Of a stretch of 6,259 nucleotides of DNA, positions 5,922 to 6,259 are shown one piece after another. The stretch comes from DATKCN01 sp035513175 (lineage in GTDB: Bacteria; Chloroflexota; Chloroflexia; Thermomicrobiales; CFX8). Position 1 is the stretch's first letter, and each line of letters starts with the position of its first letter. The stretch lies in the NCBI GenBank assembly GCA_035513175.1, contig DATKCN010000037.1, positions 1 through 6,259 on the forward strand, in the 5' to 3' direction. The notes beneath the pieces are model-generated. The model did no database searches and was not told the DNA's origin. It saw only the letters and a list, made by a program, of their open reading frames with translations. The position numbers and the translations under genes were made by a program.

Positions 5922-6001
5922 CGTAAGCTCCCCTCATTGCCGGCTCGTCCCGTGTAGCGTAGCGCAAGCGTGGCCGCCAGGCTCCCTGCCCAAATGGGTG
6001 A

Positions 6002-6030
6002 TTGACCGCTGTCCGTTCCCCGCATAGAGT
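6002..6030 (+). promoter_or_regulatory. Sigma-70-like promoter for the gene at 6120
   Basis: TTGACC (6002-6007, 5 of 6 consensus) and TAGAGT (6025-6030, 4 of 6) are spaced by 17 bases. Transcription would start near 6037, leaving a leader of about 83 bases. It lies in the divergent gap between the dipeptidase and the 6120 gene and points toward the latter. No comparably good promoter was seen for the dipeptidase. Confidence 0.55.
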
Positions 6031-6050
6031 GGGGGCGCTTCGACGCTCGT

Positions 6051-6107
6051 TGTCCTGGACACGATGTCCGCGAATCTGTGTCTCAGTCGCATCGCGCGTC
6101 ACGGACA
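6051..6107 (+). promoter_or_regulatory. Cluster of TGTCC/GGACA half-sites in the leader
   Basis: TGTCC-T-GGACA (6051-6061) is a perfect 11-base palindrome. TGTCCG (6065-6070) and CGGACA (6102-6107) form a second inverted pair, the latter touching the ribosome binding site AGGGA (6107-6111). A further TGTCCG (6010-6015) lies inside the promoter spacer. This may be an operator or a leader stem that hides the ribosome binding site; the regulator is unknown. Confidence 0.35.
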
Positions 6108-6119
6108 GGGACTGATCTC

Positions 6120-6259
6120 ATGGCAGAGAGTAGCCAACCCCGCTCGTTCGACGCGGACGCGGATCTCGCGACCGTGTCGCATCTGCCGATCCCGCGCGGC
6201 GTCGCGTTTCGCGTCGAATCGCCGGACGGCTCCAACCCGACGCTGGCCGAGGCGCGCAC
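6120..6259 (+). CDS. Unidentified protein, N-terminal fragment
   Basis: ATG at 6120 opens a frame that runs off the window after 46 codons (MAESSQPRSFDADADLATVS…). AGGGA at 6107-6111 lies eight bases before it, and a promoter candidate lies further upstream, so the start is credible. The visible part is hydrophilic, with an Asp/Ala-rich stretch, LPIPRGVAFRVESPDG and then a helix-like TLAEAR. There is no signal peptide or membrane segment. I do not recognise the family from this much sequence. It is transcribed divergently from the dipeptidase, with 198 bases between the start codons. Confidence 0.65.
   Translation, partial: MAESSQPRSFDADADLATVSHLPIPRGVAFRVESPDGSNPTLAEAR

Noticed and set aside
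4090..5957. Two long plus-strand frames (4090-5016 and 5016-5957) opposite the PHP and dipeptidase genes
   Set aside because: Both mirror well-supported minus-strand genes and show no recognisable domain; codon bias explains their openness.
1..6259. A CRISPR array, tRNA, rRNA, toxin-antitoxin pair or phage defence system
   Set aside because: No regularly spaced repeats, tRNA-like folds, rRNA sequence or characteristic small gene pairs were seen; the genes present are metabolic or membrane types.

Overview
The window is high-G+C bacterial DNA with dense coding, Shine-Dalgarno starts and long antisense open frames. Three kinds of interspersed repeat are present: a palindromic GTAGGGGCGCAT-type element, a CCCCTCTCCCAG hairpin, and a CCCTACTCCCTGTCCCC-type tract. 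Together with the look of the proteins (a malate synthase A remnant, an M19 dipeptidase, a PHP protein), these suggest a Chloroflexota-like genome. That placement is inference from familiarity; no rRNA or other marker gene is present.

Left part, plus strand (1-2235). The window opens inside a four-helix membrane protein (to 486). A secreted Cu/Zn superoxide dismutase, SodC (622-1137), follows, then a six-helix membrane protein (1190-1846). The next 389 bases carry no gene but hold a pair of near-identical palindromes in inverted orientation (1974-2098), resembling a REP doublet or a tiny MITE.

Middle, plus strand (2236-3765). A classical SDR oxidoreductase (2236-3051) is followed by a wrecked malate synthase A gene (3142-3533). 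The malate synthase still has its strong ribosome binding site, its first about 14 codons and its last about 117 codons. The roughly 400 codons between are gone and the two ends are joined out of frame. Just beyond lies a 23-bp-period direct repeat that resembles the end of an insertion sequence with no transposase. This stretch looks like a site of gene decay.

Right part, minus strand (3766-5921). An M19 (renal dipeptidase-like) protein lacks three of the canonical metal ligands. Downstream of it on the same strand is a PHP-domain metallohydrolase-like protein. The roughly 200-base gap between them holds a perfect 12-bp hairpin and a short tandem repeat, so co-transcription is uncertain. Divergent from the dipeptidase, a partial unidentified gene starts at 6120 and runs off the window. 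It has a good sigma-70-like promoter and a cluster of TGTCC/GGACA half-sites in its leader.

The genes do not form one obvious pathway. They read as a mosaic of oxidative-stress, redox and hydrolase genes with repeat-filled gaps. The most informative observations are the internally deleted malate synthase, the non-canonical M19 active site, and the shortened zinc loop of SodC.
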